From positions 1 through 37,838 of the IMG/VR virus record IMGVR_UViG_3300032311_000111: a DNA stretch of 37,838 bases. One strand, written 5' to 3'. Position 1 is the stretch's first letter, and each line of letters begins with the position of its first letter. The position numbers were made by a program, and so were the translations under genes. Below are positions 6,135 through 12,496 of the stretch, one piece after another. The stretch is from a virus. The notes beneath the pieces are model-generated. The model saw only the letters and a program-made list of their open reading frames with translations, was not told the DNA's origin and searched no databases.

Positions 6135-6442
6135 GAATCATCCACCTCATCAGCGTCAAAAGCCTCAGGACAGGCATCGTGGAGCGATTGGAGTGCCTTC
6201 TGGTGGCTTTCAAAGAAGCCTGACAGCCTATTAACCTCATCAGTCAGCCCTTCCCACTGATGCTCGAACACTTCAAAAGAGCAGTTTGCGTCCATATCAT
6301 CGACTAATTGACCCAAGAGCCTGAGAACGCCGTGTAGTTGAGCGTTCTCCTTTTGAAGCAGGCTAATAAACCTATTTGCCAGCTTCAACTGCTCTCGGTC
6401 TTGGTTCAGAACCCGCCCTTCTTGGCCTTCATCATCCGCCAC
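6131..6442 (-). CDS. Coiled-coil hypothetical protein, about 103 aa
   Basis: The frame encodes an acidic helical protein with a leucine/glutamine-rich heptad segment (REQLKLANRFISLLQKENAQ) and an acidic C-terminus (FDADEVDDS). The GTG start at 6442 overlaps the upstream small gene by 37 bases; a later internal start may be the true one, since no ribosome binding site stands out. I do not recognise the family. The stop overlaps the ATG of the SFRARH protein gene. Confidence 0.6.
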   Translation of the reverse strand: MADDEGQEGRVLNQDREQLKLANRFISLLQKENAQLHGVLRLLGQLVDDMDANCSFEVFEHQWEGLTDEVNRLSGFFESHQKALQSLHDACPEAFDADEVDDS

Positions 6443-6540
6443 ACCTTGGGGCTAATGGTGCTTTTAGACTTAGGACGGCTAGTGCCAGCCCTACGGCGAG
6501 AGTTGATGTTGGCGTATAAACCAGGTTTAGCTTTGTTCAT
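6406..6540 (-). CDS. Small basic GLYANIN-type protein, copy 1 (44 aa)
   Basis: The 44-aa product reads MNKAKPGLYANINSRRRAGT, then SRPKSKSTISPKVWRMMKAK, then KGGF. It is closely similar to the 43-aa protein at 35059-35190: both share GLYANIN, (S/A)RR(R/K)AGTSR, a Ser/Thr-Lys linker, PK(V/I)WRMMKAKKGGF. The GLYANIN/H-(A/S)-(R/K)-(R/K) start is common in very small phage proteins near packaging and head genes. Here it lies downstream of the iteron region. A basic, Gly-containing peptide of this kind could bind nucleic acid; function is unknown. Confidence 0.7.
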   Translation of the reverse strand: MNKAKPGLYANINSRRRAGTSRPKSKSTISPKVWRMMKAKKGGF

Positions 6541-6621
6541 TTCGGTATTGTACCACACCCTCCACCTGATCACCAACTTCGTTGTTCAGCAGGTGTAGTG
6601 GCCGTTTTCATTTTCAAAACA

Positions 6622-6848
6622 CTTACGCAAGATTTGCTGAACCCATTTTTACCCAACTACCGCAGAAAAGATTTTGAACTGCCGCAGCAATACCGCAGAA
6701 ATACCCCTATAAGGGGTATTTCTTGCGGTAGTTGCGGTAGCGAGCAAAAAGCGAATTGTTGCGGTACCGCAGAAATAATTGTTGCGGTATGTCATTTTCT
6801 TACGTAAGTCGCATTTCTGCAAAAACCATTATCAACGACTTACGTAAG
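6622..6848. promoter_or_regulatory. Iteron and palindrome region: candidate replication origin or control region
   Basis: Between the primase-helicase gene and the next gene lie seven copies of the heptamer TACCGCA/TGCGGTA (6658, 6691, 6724, 6733, 6760, 6765, 6783) plus a TGCCGCA variant at 6680. Two of them form the perfect palindrome TGCGGTACCGCA at 6760-6771. The perfect palindrome CTTACGTAAG occurs at 6799-6808 and 6839-6848, the latter overlapping the primase stop codon, with a one-base variant CTTACGCAAG at 6622-6631. Repeated binding sites beside a replication gene are typical of origins; binding sites for a phage repressor are the alternative. Confidence 0.6.
6691..6730. other. Long near-perfect hairpin inside the iteron region
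   Basis: TACCGCAGAAATACCCCT (6691-6708) pairs with AGGGGTATTTCTTGCGGTA (6712-6730) around a 3-base loop, with one bulged base in 18 pairs. Each arm ends in one TACCGCA heptamer. It could be extruded as a cruciform or act as a bidirectional terminator, although only short T-runs flank it. Confidence 0.65.
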
Positions 6849-8765
6849 CTGAGTGATCTCCCAACCCTGCCCATTTTTGCTTATAGTTCCGTCAGCTTTT
6901 GCGGAAGCAAACAACTCCTGAGCCTTGCGTTTTGAACATCCAGTTGACTCAATAATATGGTCAATACAATCGTTATAACCATGTCCCTTCGGCCAGTCTG
7001 GAATGGCTTGTTCTATGGTCAATTCTGGCCTTCCCCTACCCTTATTCTCTGGACCATTTGACTCCTCCCATGCCATCCACTCCTCTGCGTGTCGCAGCCA
7101 CACATGAGTCGCGTACTTGCTTTCATGCAAATCAGTATCCCCTTGAGGCCATGGTATAGCAGCCCTGCCTCCGCGCTTCGGGAAGGACAGCTTAAAATGC
7201 CCTTCCTTAACCGCCTGAAGGTACACCACGGCTCTTGCCCAGTTGGTAAGCTCACTTGACCCTATCCCAGCGTATGCCAAGTCGTACAGCACTTGTGAAT
7301 GCTGCCCCTCCTTGGGTGGCTTGGGGGTGTGATGCATTACCATCCACGTCACACCAGTCGCCACACTGATCGGATTTAGGCAGTGTCGCAGGAACATCGT
7401 CATGTTCTCTTGAGCTAGGGCATCTCCACCCATGAACGATAGAAGCGGATCAATCCAGCATAAGTCAGGTCTATGGACTCCAATCAGTGCGGCTGCCATC
7501 TTTGCGAAGTCTGGTCCTGTCTTTGTTGAATCTCTGACAATAATCACGTTGGCCAGCATCATTGCGGATTGCTCATCCGACAAAGTCAGCTTGGCTTTAA
7601 GATGTCGCAGCACGCCTTGAGCCATCTCAGCAACGTCACCAAGATCATTCTCGGCTTGGATGAGCAGACTGCGCATCGGCTTCTTCGGTGTTATGCCAAG
7701 GAACGGCAAGCCAATCGCCCAGGTCATCATCGCTTGAAGACATAGAGTTGACTTACCTAGTCCAGACCCACCGACCCAAACGCAACTACCACCTTTGCAC
7801 AGCCAGCGATTACCGAGAAGACAATCGTTGTCATCTTCAGCCTTGAATCCAAGGATGTCTGGCCAAGGTGTTTGTTGCGGGAGATTCATGGCCTCCATGT
7901 GTGCCTTCCACTCGCTCCAACTACTGCGACCAGTGTTTGTGGCGAGCAAGGATTGATAGGAGTTTGCCAGCTTTCTTGGCGCACCTGGGAGTCTGGATAG
8001 CCTCGACGCATCCTTGTTCTTGGGATCTATATCGAACTGAGCCATCTTGGAATACAGATACGCAACTCGCTCCTGATGCTCCTTGATGTCCTTGGCATCT
8101 ACTTTGACCCAAGCATGGACTGACCTCGATCCAGAATGAATGACAACCGAGCAAGGCAGCTCAAGCGCGTTGATAATCGACCACTGCTCGTCCATCGTTC
8201 CACTATCAAACTCAATTAGGGCATGGCGAAAGCTTGTAACGTCATCTGACTTCCTCGAATCTCCGCAGGGATTGATGCAGACGTACGCACCAACGTACGA
8301 GTCTGGAAGCTCCACTCCAGAATGAAACTGATCCAGCCACTCCTCGCGGGTCTTTATTGTTCCCTTACCAGATGGTCTTTCTGAGTCGTCCTGATGAATA
8401 GCCCCGACAATGCAAACCCGATCCCCTTCATTGAATGCGGTGAGCAGGAATCTCCTTACATCATCGGCATGATGGCTAGGCTTCGGGCATGGTGATAGCT
8501 CGATTTTGACTGGCTCATTCGACTTAAAAGGACTGAAGCTCAACGGCTGTCTTGCCGACCTTCTGTATGCCGACTTAACCGCTGCCTCTATTTCCCTTTC
8601 TCGCAGGCCAGACGCGAGTGCTGATGGGTACAGCTTGTCAATTGCCGCCGACTCATCTAGTCCAGCATCTCGCAGTTGCTGTGCAGCTAGGAATAACTCC
8701 TCGTTGCGTTGCCCCTCATGCGCTCCGTTTGTTATGAATTGCTGTGTTCGTGTTGGTAATTTCAT
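6840..8765 (-). CDS. Primase-helicase (AEP-like primase plus RepA/DnaB-like ATPase)
   Basis: The 641-aa protein appears to join a priming domain to a hexameric-helicase-type ATPase. The N-terminal half contains ALIEFDSG (Glu185, Asp187), CSVVIHSGSRSVHAWV (205-220) and DPKNKDASRLSRLPG (247-261), a spacing typical of archaeo-eukaryotic primase relatives in phages and plasmids. The ATPase half has Walker A GGSGLGKST (332-340), an AEND motif (371-374) as in RepA-like enzymes, Walker B LCWIDP (435-440) and MVMHHTPK (476-482). The C-terminus looks like a winged helix (DHIIESTGCSKRKAQELFAS). AAAGGA precedes the ATG. It borders the iteron region and probably loads the host polymerase, since no phage polymerase is encoded. 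Confidence 0.85.
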   Translation of the reverse strand: MKLPTRTQQFITNGAHEGQRNEELFLAAQQLRDAGLDESAAIDKLYPSALASGLREREIEAAVKSAYRRSARQPLSFSPFKSNEPVKIELSPCPKPSHHADDVRRFLLTAFNEGDRVCIVGAIHQDDSERPSGKGTIKTREEWLDQFHSGVELPDSYVGAYVCINPCGDSRKSDDVTSFRHALIEFDSGTMDEQWSIINALELPCSVVIHSGSRSVHAWVKVDAKDIKEHQERVAYLYSKMAQFDIDPKNKDASRLSRLPGAPRKLANSYQSLLATNTGRSSWSEWKAHMEAMNLPQQTPWPDILGFKAEDDNDCLLGNRWLCKGGSCVWVGGSGLGKSTLCLQAMMTWAIGLPFLGITPKKPMRSLLIQAENDLGDVAEMAQGVLRHLKAKLTLSDEQSAMMLANVIIVRDSTKTGPDFAKMAAALIGVHRPDLCWIDPLLSFMGGDALAQENMTMFLRHCLNPISVATGVTWMVMHHTPKPPKEGQHSQVLYDLAYAGIGSSELTNWARAVVYLQAVKEGHFKLSFPKRGGRAAIPWPQGDTDLHESKYATHVWLRHAEEWMAWEESNGPENKGRGRPELTIEQAIPDWPKGHGYNDCIDHIIESTGCSKRKAQELFASAKADGTISKNGQGWEITQLT

Positions 8766-8777
8766 GTTGTTCCTTTC

Positions 8778-9110
8778 TCATGGCAAATCCACCTCGTAAC
8801 CTTTCTTTGTCCTATATATCCAAACCTTGCAAGATGTTCCACAATCTCCATTTTCCGCTAAAAGCATATTGGCATTAACATAACGCCACAATCCGTCAAT
8901 CAGAGTTTTATCAGTAGGAATTTTGTATCTCTTAATATGTGAAAAATCATAAGTGTCGCACCACACATAAGAATAATTTTCGCCCCAGTTATCGCATGGA
9001 TGCACACCCATGGCGACTGGATATGAAAATCTTAATTCATCTCCAACCTCCATTTTCGGGAAGTCAATTACGTCCAAATCGTATGAAGCTATTCTTTTTA
9101 TTTTTCTCAT
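8778..9110 (-). CDS. Hypothetical protein, 110 aa
   Basis: Not recognised. The ATG at 9110 (MRKIKRIASYDLDVIDFPKM) is preferred over an in-frame TTG two codons upstream. The product is a mixed, aromatic-rich protein with several Trp/Tyr residues (YSYVWCDTYDFSHIKRYKIP) and three cysteines (Cys40, Cys52 and a CGTSC pair near residue 90). No membrane helix. The 98 bp upstream (9111-9208) contain only a small CGCAGG/CCTGCG hairpin at 9175-9190 and a GAGGGG sequence too far from the start to be a good ribosome binding site; a promoter may lie there but none is convincing. Confidence 0.65.
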   Translation of the reverse strand: MRKIKRIASYDLDVIDFPKMEVGDELRFSYPVAMGVHPCDNWGENYSYVWCDTYDFSHIKRYKIPTDKTLIDGLWRYVNANMLLAENGDCGTSCKVWIYRTKKGYEVDLP

Positions 9111-9208
9111 AATCAAAAATCAAACTGGCTACTGATTCAAGAGGGGAACAACACACTATGCATCCAGCCCCGCCGCAGGATCTCCCTGCGTACCACATCG
9201 CCAGTTAG

Positions 9209-9358
9209 TTATTTGCTTTCGTTAAATTTCCTGAGTTGTTCTTCCATTGTTGCGATTGCTTCACGCATCTGCATCTGCACCTGTTCGGAGCGATTATAAA
9301 CAGTTCTTGCGTGTTCAATGTTCTTCTCAAATTCATTTATCAATTCAGCCTTTGTCAC
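9209..9358 (-). CDS. Small coiled-coil protein, 49 aa
   Basis: A GTG at 9358 overlaps the stop of the glycosyltransferase gene (GTGA), the same coupling seen elsewhere in the block. The product (MTKAELINEFEKNIEHARTV..., then YNRSEQVQMQMREAIATMEE) is a single charged helix with heptad-like spacing of Leu, Ile and Met, likely an oligomerising coiled coil. No family is recognised. Confidence 0.6.
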   Translation of the reverse strand: MTKAELINEFEKNIEHARTVYNRSEQVQMQMREAIATMEEQLRKFNESK

Positions 9359-10476
9359 TTGTTCGCTCCATTGCTAAAGTCTAAATCAACAGCCTTCTTG
9401 CTGGCCTCAATAATATCCTCGGCCTTGATGTTCCTCAGTGCATTGCACCACATCTGCGTCTTCGGTGTCTTGTTGGTCGCATCCTTACACTTGGCCTGTG
9501 GCAACCCAGCGTGCGGACGACAAGGTGCGTGCGGGCAGGTATCGGGCTTGAACACCGATACGTTCTTAGGATAAAACGTCATTCTGTCGGCGGGCGAGTA
9601 GCTGCCCCACAACGACACACACGGAGTATCCAACCCAGCAGCCATGTGGTTGACTGAGCTATCTGGCGCGACAACAAAGTCAGCCCCGCTAATAATCGGG
9701 AACAGCGAGCGCACAGCCTTGGTGCAGTTGAACAAGTCAATCACTCTCGGATGATCCACCTTAAAGTTGTTGCTGTTATCCAGCCCGATAATAACAGCGT
9801 GATGTTTTGGGTAGGCTTCAAGCAACGCCAGCACCGCCTCCTGCCCCATCGTTGGCGGGTAGGTGCGGGTCGGACCAGAACTGCTAACATGATAAGCAAA
9901 GAACGGACTAGGCAACGGCCACTTGCCCATCGCCTTCAACTCTTCGTGGTCTGGCTCAATGAGATGCAGAACTGGCTTACAATACTTTGCCATCTTCTTC
10001 TCATCCCAAACACCCATCCACTCGTAGATCCGCTGGTAGCAATTGCCAGGACCAGTGCCTAGCTTCGTGTTGCCAACCTGTCCGCTGAACAGATCGTCAG
10101 TAGGCAGGTGCGCATCGAAAGAATCCCAAGCCTCCAGCGATGCAGGCAACGGCCACAGCCTTGCACCCAGCCCAGCGTAGAGAGGCAGGTTGCGAGCAGG
10201 CGCGTAAACCTCCACAACCCCACCCGACTCTTGCACCAAGTAGTTGACGAAGGCAGTAGCGATGATTGCGTCACCGATTGCACCAGCGCGGTAGACGGCT
10301 GTTGCACCACCAGCAGCACGACCAGGCCAATACGGCTTGATTTTATGTGGGCAAGGGATTGAATCGTCCCAGGTTGGTCCAGTTAGCTCATCTGGCAACA
10401 CATAGGTAGTGCGTGGGTAGAGCATATTGTCATCGACTTTGTGAATTGCGTTAGTGTTATTTGTCCATAGTTTCAT
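9355..10476 (-). CDS. Glycosyltransferase family 9-like (heptosyltransferase-like) protein
   Basis: The 373-aa protein has a GT-B, heptosyltransferase-like build. The N-terminal domain contains a Gly-rich loop RAGAIGDAIIATAFV (63-77), the usual GD-x-(I/L)-x-(A/T) motif. The C-terminal nucleotide-sugar site contains FVVAPDSSVNHMAAGLDTPC followed by VSLWG (D-S-S-x-x-H-x-A-x-x-x-x-x-P), typical of GT9. Bacterial GT9 enzymes add heptose to the LPS core. A Cys-rich tail (DTCPHAPCRPHAGLPQAKC...MWC) is unusual and may bind zinc. In a phage it could modify host LPS, virion proteins or DNA. It lies directly downstream of the cytosine methyltransferase with a 4-base overlap. Confidence 0.75.
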   Translation of the reverse strand: MKLWTNNTNAIHKVDDNMLYPRTTYVLPDELTGPTWDDSIPCPHKIKPYWPGRAAGGATAVYRAGAIGDAIIATAFVNYLVQESGGVVEVYAPARNLPLYAGLGARLWPLPASLEAWDSFDAHLPTDDLFSGQVGNTKLGTGPGNCYQRIYEWMGVWDEKKMAKYCKPVLHLIEPDHEELKAMGKWPLPSPFFAYHVSSSGPTRTYPPTMGQEAVLALLEAYPKHHAVIIGLDNSNNFKVDHPRVIDLFNCTKAVRSLFPIISGADFVVAPDSSVNHMAAGLDTPCVSLWGSYSPADRMTFYPKNVSVFKPDTCPHAPCRPHAGLPQAKCKDATNKTPKTQMWCNALRNIKAEDIIEASKKAVDLDFSNGANK

Positions 10477-11465
10477 TTGTTATCCTCCATTATTTTGTTG
10501 ATACATCTGATGATTTCTGACGCGACTTGCGGGACAATGGCGTTACCCAATCCTTTAAGTCGGTGTGACCTATTGGGTATCCCATTAGCCACTCGACCCA
10601 CGTTGGGTTCAGCGAGCCACGTTGCCACTCCTCTGGAGTTGTCCCTCGAATGTCTGGATGATTCCCAAACATCTTCTGCATATTCCCCTTCGGAGTTCCA
10701 GCAGCATCCTCGTTTGCTGACGGAGTCGGCCACATTCTCACTGCTGTCTGAAGAGTTGCTCCCCATCTCGTTCCGTTGGCTGATGTCCTCGTCTTGCCGT
10801 CCTCGGACACAGCCCCACTCCTTGCTCCCGTGTGCGCCCCTCTCGGACAGGCTGATGGAGTCGGCCACATCTGCGGATGCACAACTTGCTCCCGAAGATT
10901 CCCACTCCTTGACCCTCCCTCCCTGTTCTTCTGATTTGTCGAGCAATCCTCCGCTTGTCTTGGAGGCAGTGAGTCCATCGAGTTTGGAGTGGCCCACAAT
11001 CCAAACCCTGTCTCTTCTGTGTGGCGCGTCAACGGCGCAAGCTGGAACAATGATCGGTTCGACTTCGTAACCTTGACCTTCCAGATCAGCGCACACCTGG
11101 TCGAGTGCCAAGTTGACGATCCCAGCAACATTCTCACCAATGATCCAAGCGGGCTTTGCTTCCTGTATAACTCGCAACATTTCAGGCCAGAGGTAACGGT
11201 TGTCATCCTTGCCTCGTTGCTTCCCTGCGACTGAGAATGGTTGGCATGGAAATCCACCTGTGAGAAGAGTGACTCCTGCGTATAGCTCGCCTCGTACTTC
11301 GCGGATGTCTTTGTGGCACGGGACTTCTGGCCAATGCTTTTTGAGGACTGCTTGGGCGTAGGGTTCGTTGTCACAGAAGCCAACGGTTCTATATCCATTC
11401 CACTTGGCTGCCAAGGCAAATCCTCCGATCCCACTAAATAAGTCAAGGTGGGTTTTTTCATTCAT
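10473..11465 (-). CDS. DNA (cytosine-5) methyltransferase
   Basis: The 330-aa enzyme transfers a methyl group from SAM to C5 of cytosine. Visible motifs: I LDLFSGIGGFALAA (7-20), IV GGFPCQPFS with catalytic Cys74, VI ENV (111-113), VIII DAPHRRDRVWIVG (146-158), and IX/X NRSHRLKGLGNAIVPQVA (298-315). The target-recognition region (about 160-290) is Ser/Gly/Glu-rich and carries the repeated tetrapeptide VADS (200-203 and 245-248), as many relatives do. No restriction partner is visible, so the likely roles are protection from host restriction or regulation. A second frame (10490-11461) lies completely inside this gene. The start overlaps the upstream gene by 8 bases; AGAGG lies 9 nt upstream. 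Confidence 0.93.
   Translation of the reverse strand: MNEKTHLDLFSGIGGFALAAKWNGYRTVGFCDNEPYAQAVLKKHWPEVPCHKDIREVRGELYAGVTLLTGGFPCQPFSVAGKQRGKDDNRYLWPEMLRVIQEAKPAWIIGENVAGIVNLALDQVCADLEGQGYEVEPIIVPACAVDAPHRRDRVWIVGHSKLDGLTASKTSGGLLDKSEEQGGRVKEWESSGASCASADVADSISLSERGAHGSKEWGCVRGRQDEDISQRNEMGSNSSDSSENVADSVSKRGCCWNSEGEYAEDVWESSRHSRDNSRGVATWLAEPNVGRVANGIPNRSHRLKGLGNAIVPQVASEIIRCINKIMEDNK
10490..11461 (-). CDS. Overprinted 323-aa frame inside the cytosine methyltransferase gene
   Basis: A 323-codon frame without stops runs almost the length of the methyltransferase gene, on the same strand, shifted by one base. Its ATG (11461) forms an ATGA overlap with the upstream gene's stop, the operon's usual coupling, and lies 4 bases after the methyltransferase ATG. 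The predicted protein contains STRCALIWKVKVTKSNRSLF (120-139), ETGFGLWATPNS (150-161), two MWPTPSA motifs (198-204, 243-249) and SLNPTWVEWLMGYPIGHT (283-300). I recall this WPTPxA / LNPxWVEWLMG pattern from predicted proteins next to or within Dcm genes. The WPTPSA repeats are the same DNA that encodes VADS in the enzyme. Whether it is translated is unknown. Confidence 0.5.
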   Translation of the reverse strand: MKKPTLTYLVGSEDLPWQPSGMDIEPLASVTTNPTPKQSSKSIGQKSRATKTSAKYEASYTQESLFSQVDFHANHSQSQGSNEARMTTVTSGLKCCELYRKQSPLGSLVRMLLGSSTWHSTRCALIWKVKVTKSNRSLFQLAPLTRHTEETGFGLWATPNSMDSLPPRQAEDCSTNQKNREGGSRSGNLREQVVHPQMWPTPSACPRGAHTGARSGAVSEDGKTRTSANGTRWGATLQTAVRMWPTPSANEDAAGTPKGNMQKMFGNHPDIRGTTPEEWQRGSLNPTWVEWLMGYPIGHTDLKDWVTPLSRKSRQKSSDVSTK

Positions 11466-11637
11466 CCCCCGCTACCTCTTTGCACACCAAGCTCGCCGCA
11501 TCCACCATCGTTATAATCTGGATCATATCTATCGCGTGTCCGTGAGTCGCGCGATCCCTCTCAACTACAAGCTTATTGCGTGCAATTGAAAGGATTTCGC
11601 GCGCCCACTTGAGGCGATCTTTAGCCTCGACTTGCAT
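11458..11637 (-). CDS. Small hypothetical protein, 59 aa
   Basis: The ATG at 11637 overlaps the previous stop (TAATG), and the stop at 11458 overlaps both the overprinted frame's ATG (ATGA) and the methyltransferase start. The product (MQVEAKDRLKWAREILSIAR..., then NKLVVERDRATHGHAIDMIQ) is a single amphipathic helical protein. Not recognised. Its position suggests coupled translation with the methyltransferase. Confidence 0.6.
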   Translation of the reverse strand: MQVEAKDRLKWAREILSIARNKLVVERDRATHGHAIDMIQIITMVDAASLVCKEVAGDE

Positions 11638-11816
11638 TACGAACCAGACCGCATCCGAAACTTGCGTGGCTTACTCTTGCCTGCTGCGGATAACGCAATG
11701 GCAATCATCTGCTCGCGTGAGCGCGGCTTACCGCCTGCTCCACGCTCGCTGCCCTTCTTGCGGTTATCCCTAGCCAACTCACTCATATTCTTCGATACGT
11801 TTTTACCTAGTGGCAT
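11637..11816 (-). CDS. Small basic protein, 59 aa, DUF6496-like
   Basis: The product reads MPLGKNVSKNMSELARDNRK, then KGSERGAGGKPRSREQMIAI, then ALSAAGKSKPRKFRMRSGS. The core (KG...G..V/K...RxQAIAIALSxAGKSK) matches a small family I know as DUF6496, frequent in phages and bacteria and of unknown function. It is strongly basic, so nucleic-acid contact is plausible. GGAGGTCACA precedes the ATG, a good ribosome binding site. Confidence 0.72.
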   Translation of the reverse strand: MPLGKNVSKNMSELARDNRKKGSERGAGGKPRSREQMIAIALSAAGKSKPRKFRMRSGS

Positions 11817-11825
11817 TGTGACCTC

Positions 11826-12416
11826 CTATGCTGTCTCTTCACCGACCACATCATCCCATGTGGCTTCTTCTCCATTCCAAACCTGCGATTGCGTCCGCAA
11901 CCACTTAGGCTTTTCGGATTGAGTGGTGAAGCTTGATTCGCGCCAAAGCACATTATTACCTGGGACCGCCGTAATGCGTCCATTGTTAAGTGCTATGAAA
12001 TGGTGTGACTTGGTTTGGCTTGGAGACATAGAGAACCCATCTCCGTAAGGCTCGGCTGTGAATAGATAGCGACCAACTTCCCAAGTCTTTCTGTTGGCAA
12101 TCCAAACCTTGCAGGACAACCCCATCAGATAATCGTATTCAATCGTTGTGAAGTTCCAGCCAAAACAATCCCATCGTTGAGCATCGTTAATGTCCCAATC
12201 CATAATTGCAATCTCGCCATGAGCCAAGGCGTGCAATGGCAAGCCTCGGTACAGCGCGCCACACTTGAGCATAATTGTGCAACCCCAGGCTCGCCCAGGT
12301 ACTGCGGTTAAGCCGAACCAAACAGCGTCTTCCAGACCTTGCTTCTGCCCATCAGACACAAACTCCATGTCGCACTTGACGTACAAGTGGCGGGGAAGAT
12401 TCGCAACGTGGGTCAT
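11826..12416 (-). CDS. Hypothetical protein, 196 aa
   Basis: Not recognised. The ATG overlaps the stop of the 27-aa membrane peptide gene (ATGA). The product is soluble and unusually rich in Trp (about ten), with a beta-rich look: LYVKCDMEFVSDGQKQGLED, a Trp/Gly stretch AVPGRAWGCTIMLKCGALYR and a later AVPGNNVLWRESSF that repeats the AVPG turn. A His-rich segment (PLHALAHGE, KSHHFIALN) is present but no catalytic motif is clear. Confidence 0.7.
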   Translation of the reverse strand: MTHVANLPRHLYVKCDMEFVSDGQKQGLEDAVWFGLTAVPGRAWGCTIMLKCGALYRGLPLHALAHGEIAIMDWDINDAQRWDCFGWNFTTIEYDYLMGLSCKVWIANRKTWEVGRYLFTAEPYGDGFSMSPSQTKSHHFIALNNGRITAVPGNNVLWRESSFTTQSEKPKWLRTQSQVWNGEEATWDDVVGEETA

Positions 12417-12496
12417 TTACTTTTCCAAAGCAATGTCATCATGCCAAAGCATATTGCAATGACTCCAAGCAATCTGATTTGATCGTCAATCGTCAT
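12413..12496 (-). CDS. 27-aa membrane micropeptide
   Basis: The ATG at 12496 overlaps the oxygenase stop (ATGA) and the stop overlaps the next ATG (ATGA). The product (MTIDDQIRLLGVIAICFGMM then TLLWKSK) is one hydrophobic helix with a short polar N-terminus and a basic C-terminal end. Coupling on both sides is the main support. Function unknown. Confidence 0.6.
   Translation of the reverse strand: MTIDDQIRLLGVIAICFGMMTLLWKSK

Noticed and set aside
9236-9574. 112-codon plus-strand frame with a Cys-rich hydrophobic product
   Set aside because: It spans the 3' end of the glycosyltransferase and the coupled 49-aa gene on the other strand; the cysteines mirror antisense codons.
10059-10319. 86-codon minus-strand frame within the GT9-like gene
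   Set aside because: A shifted frame without start signal or conserved motifs, unlike the nested frame in the methyltransferase gene.
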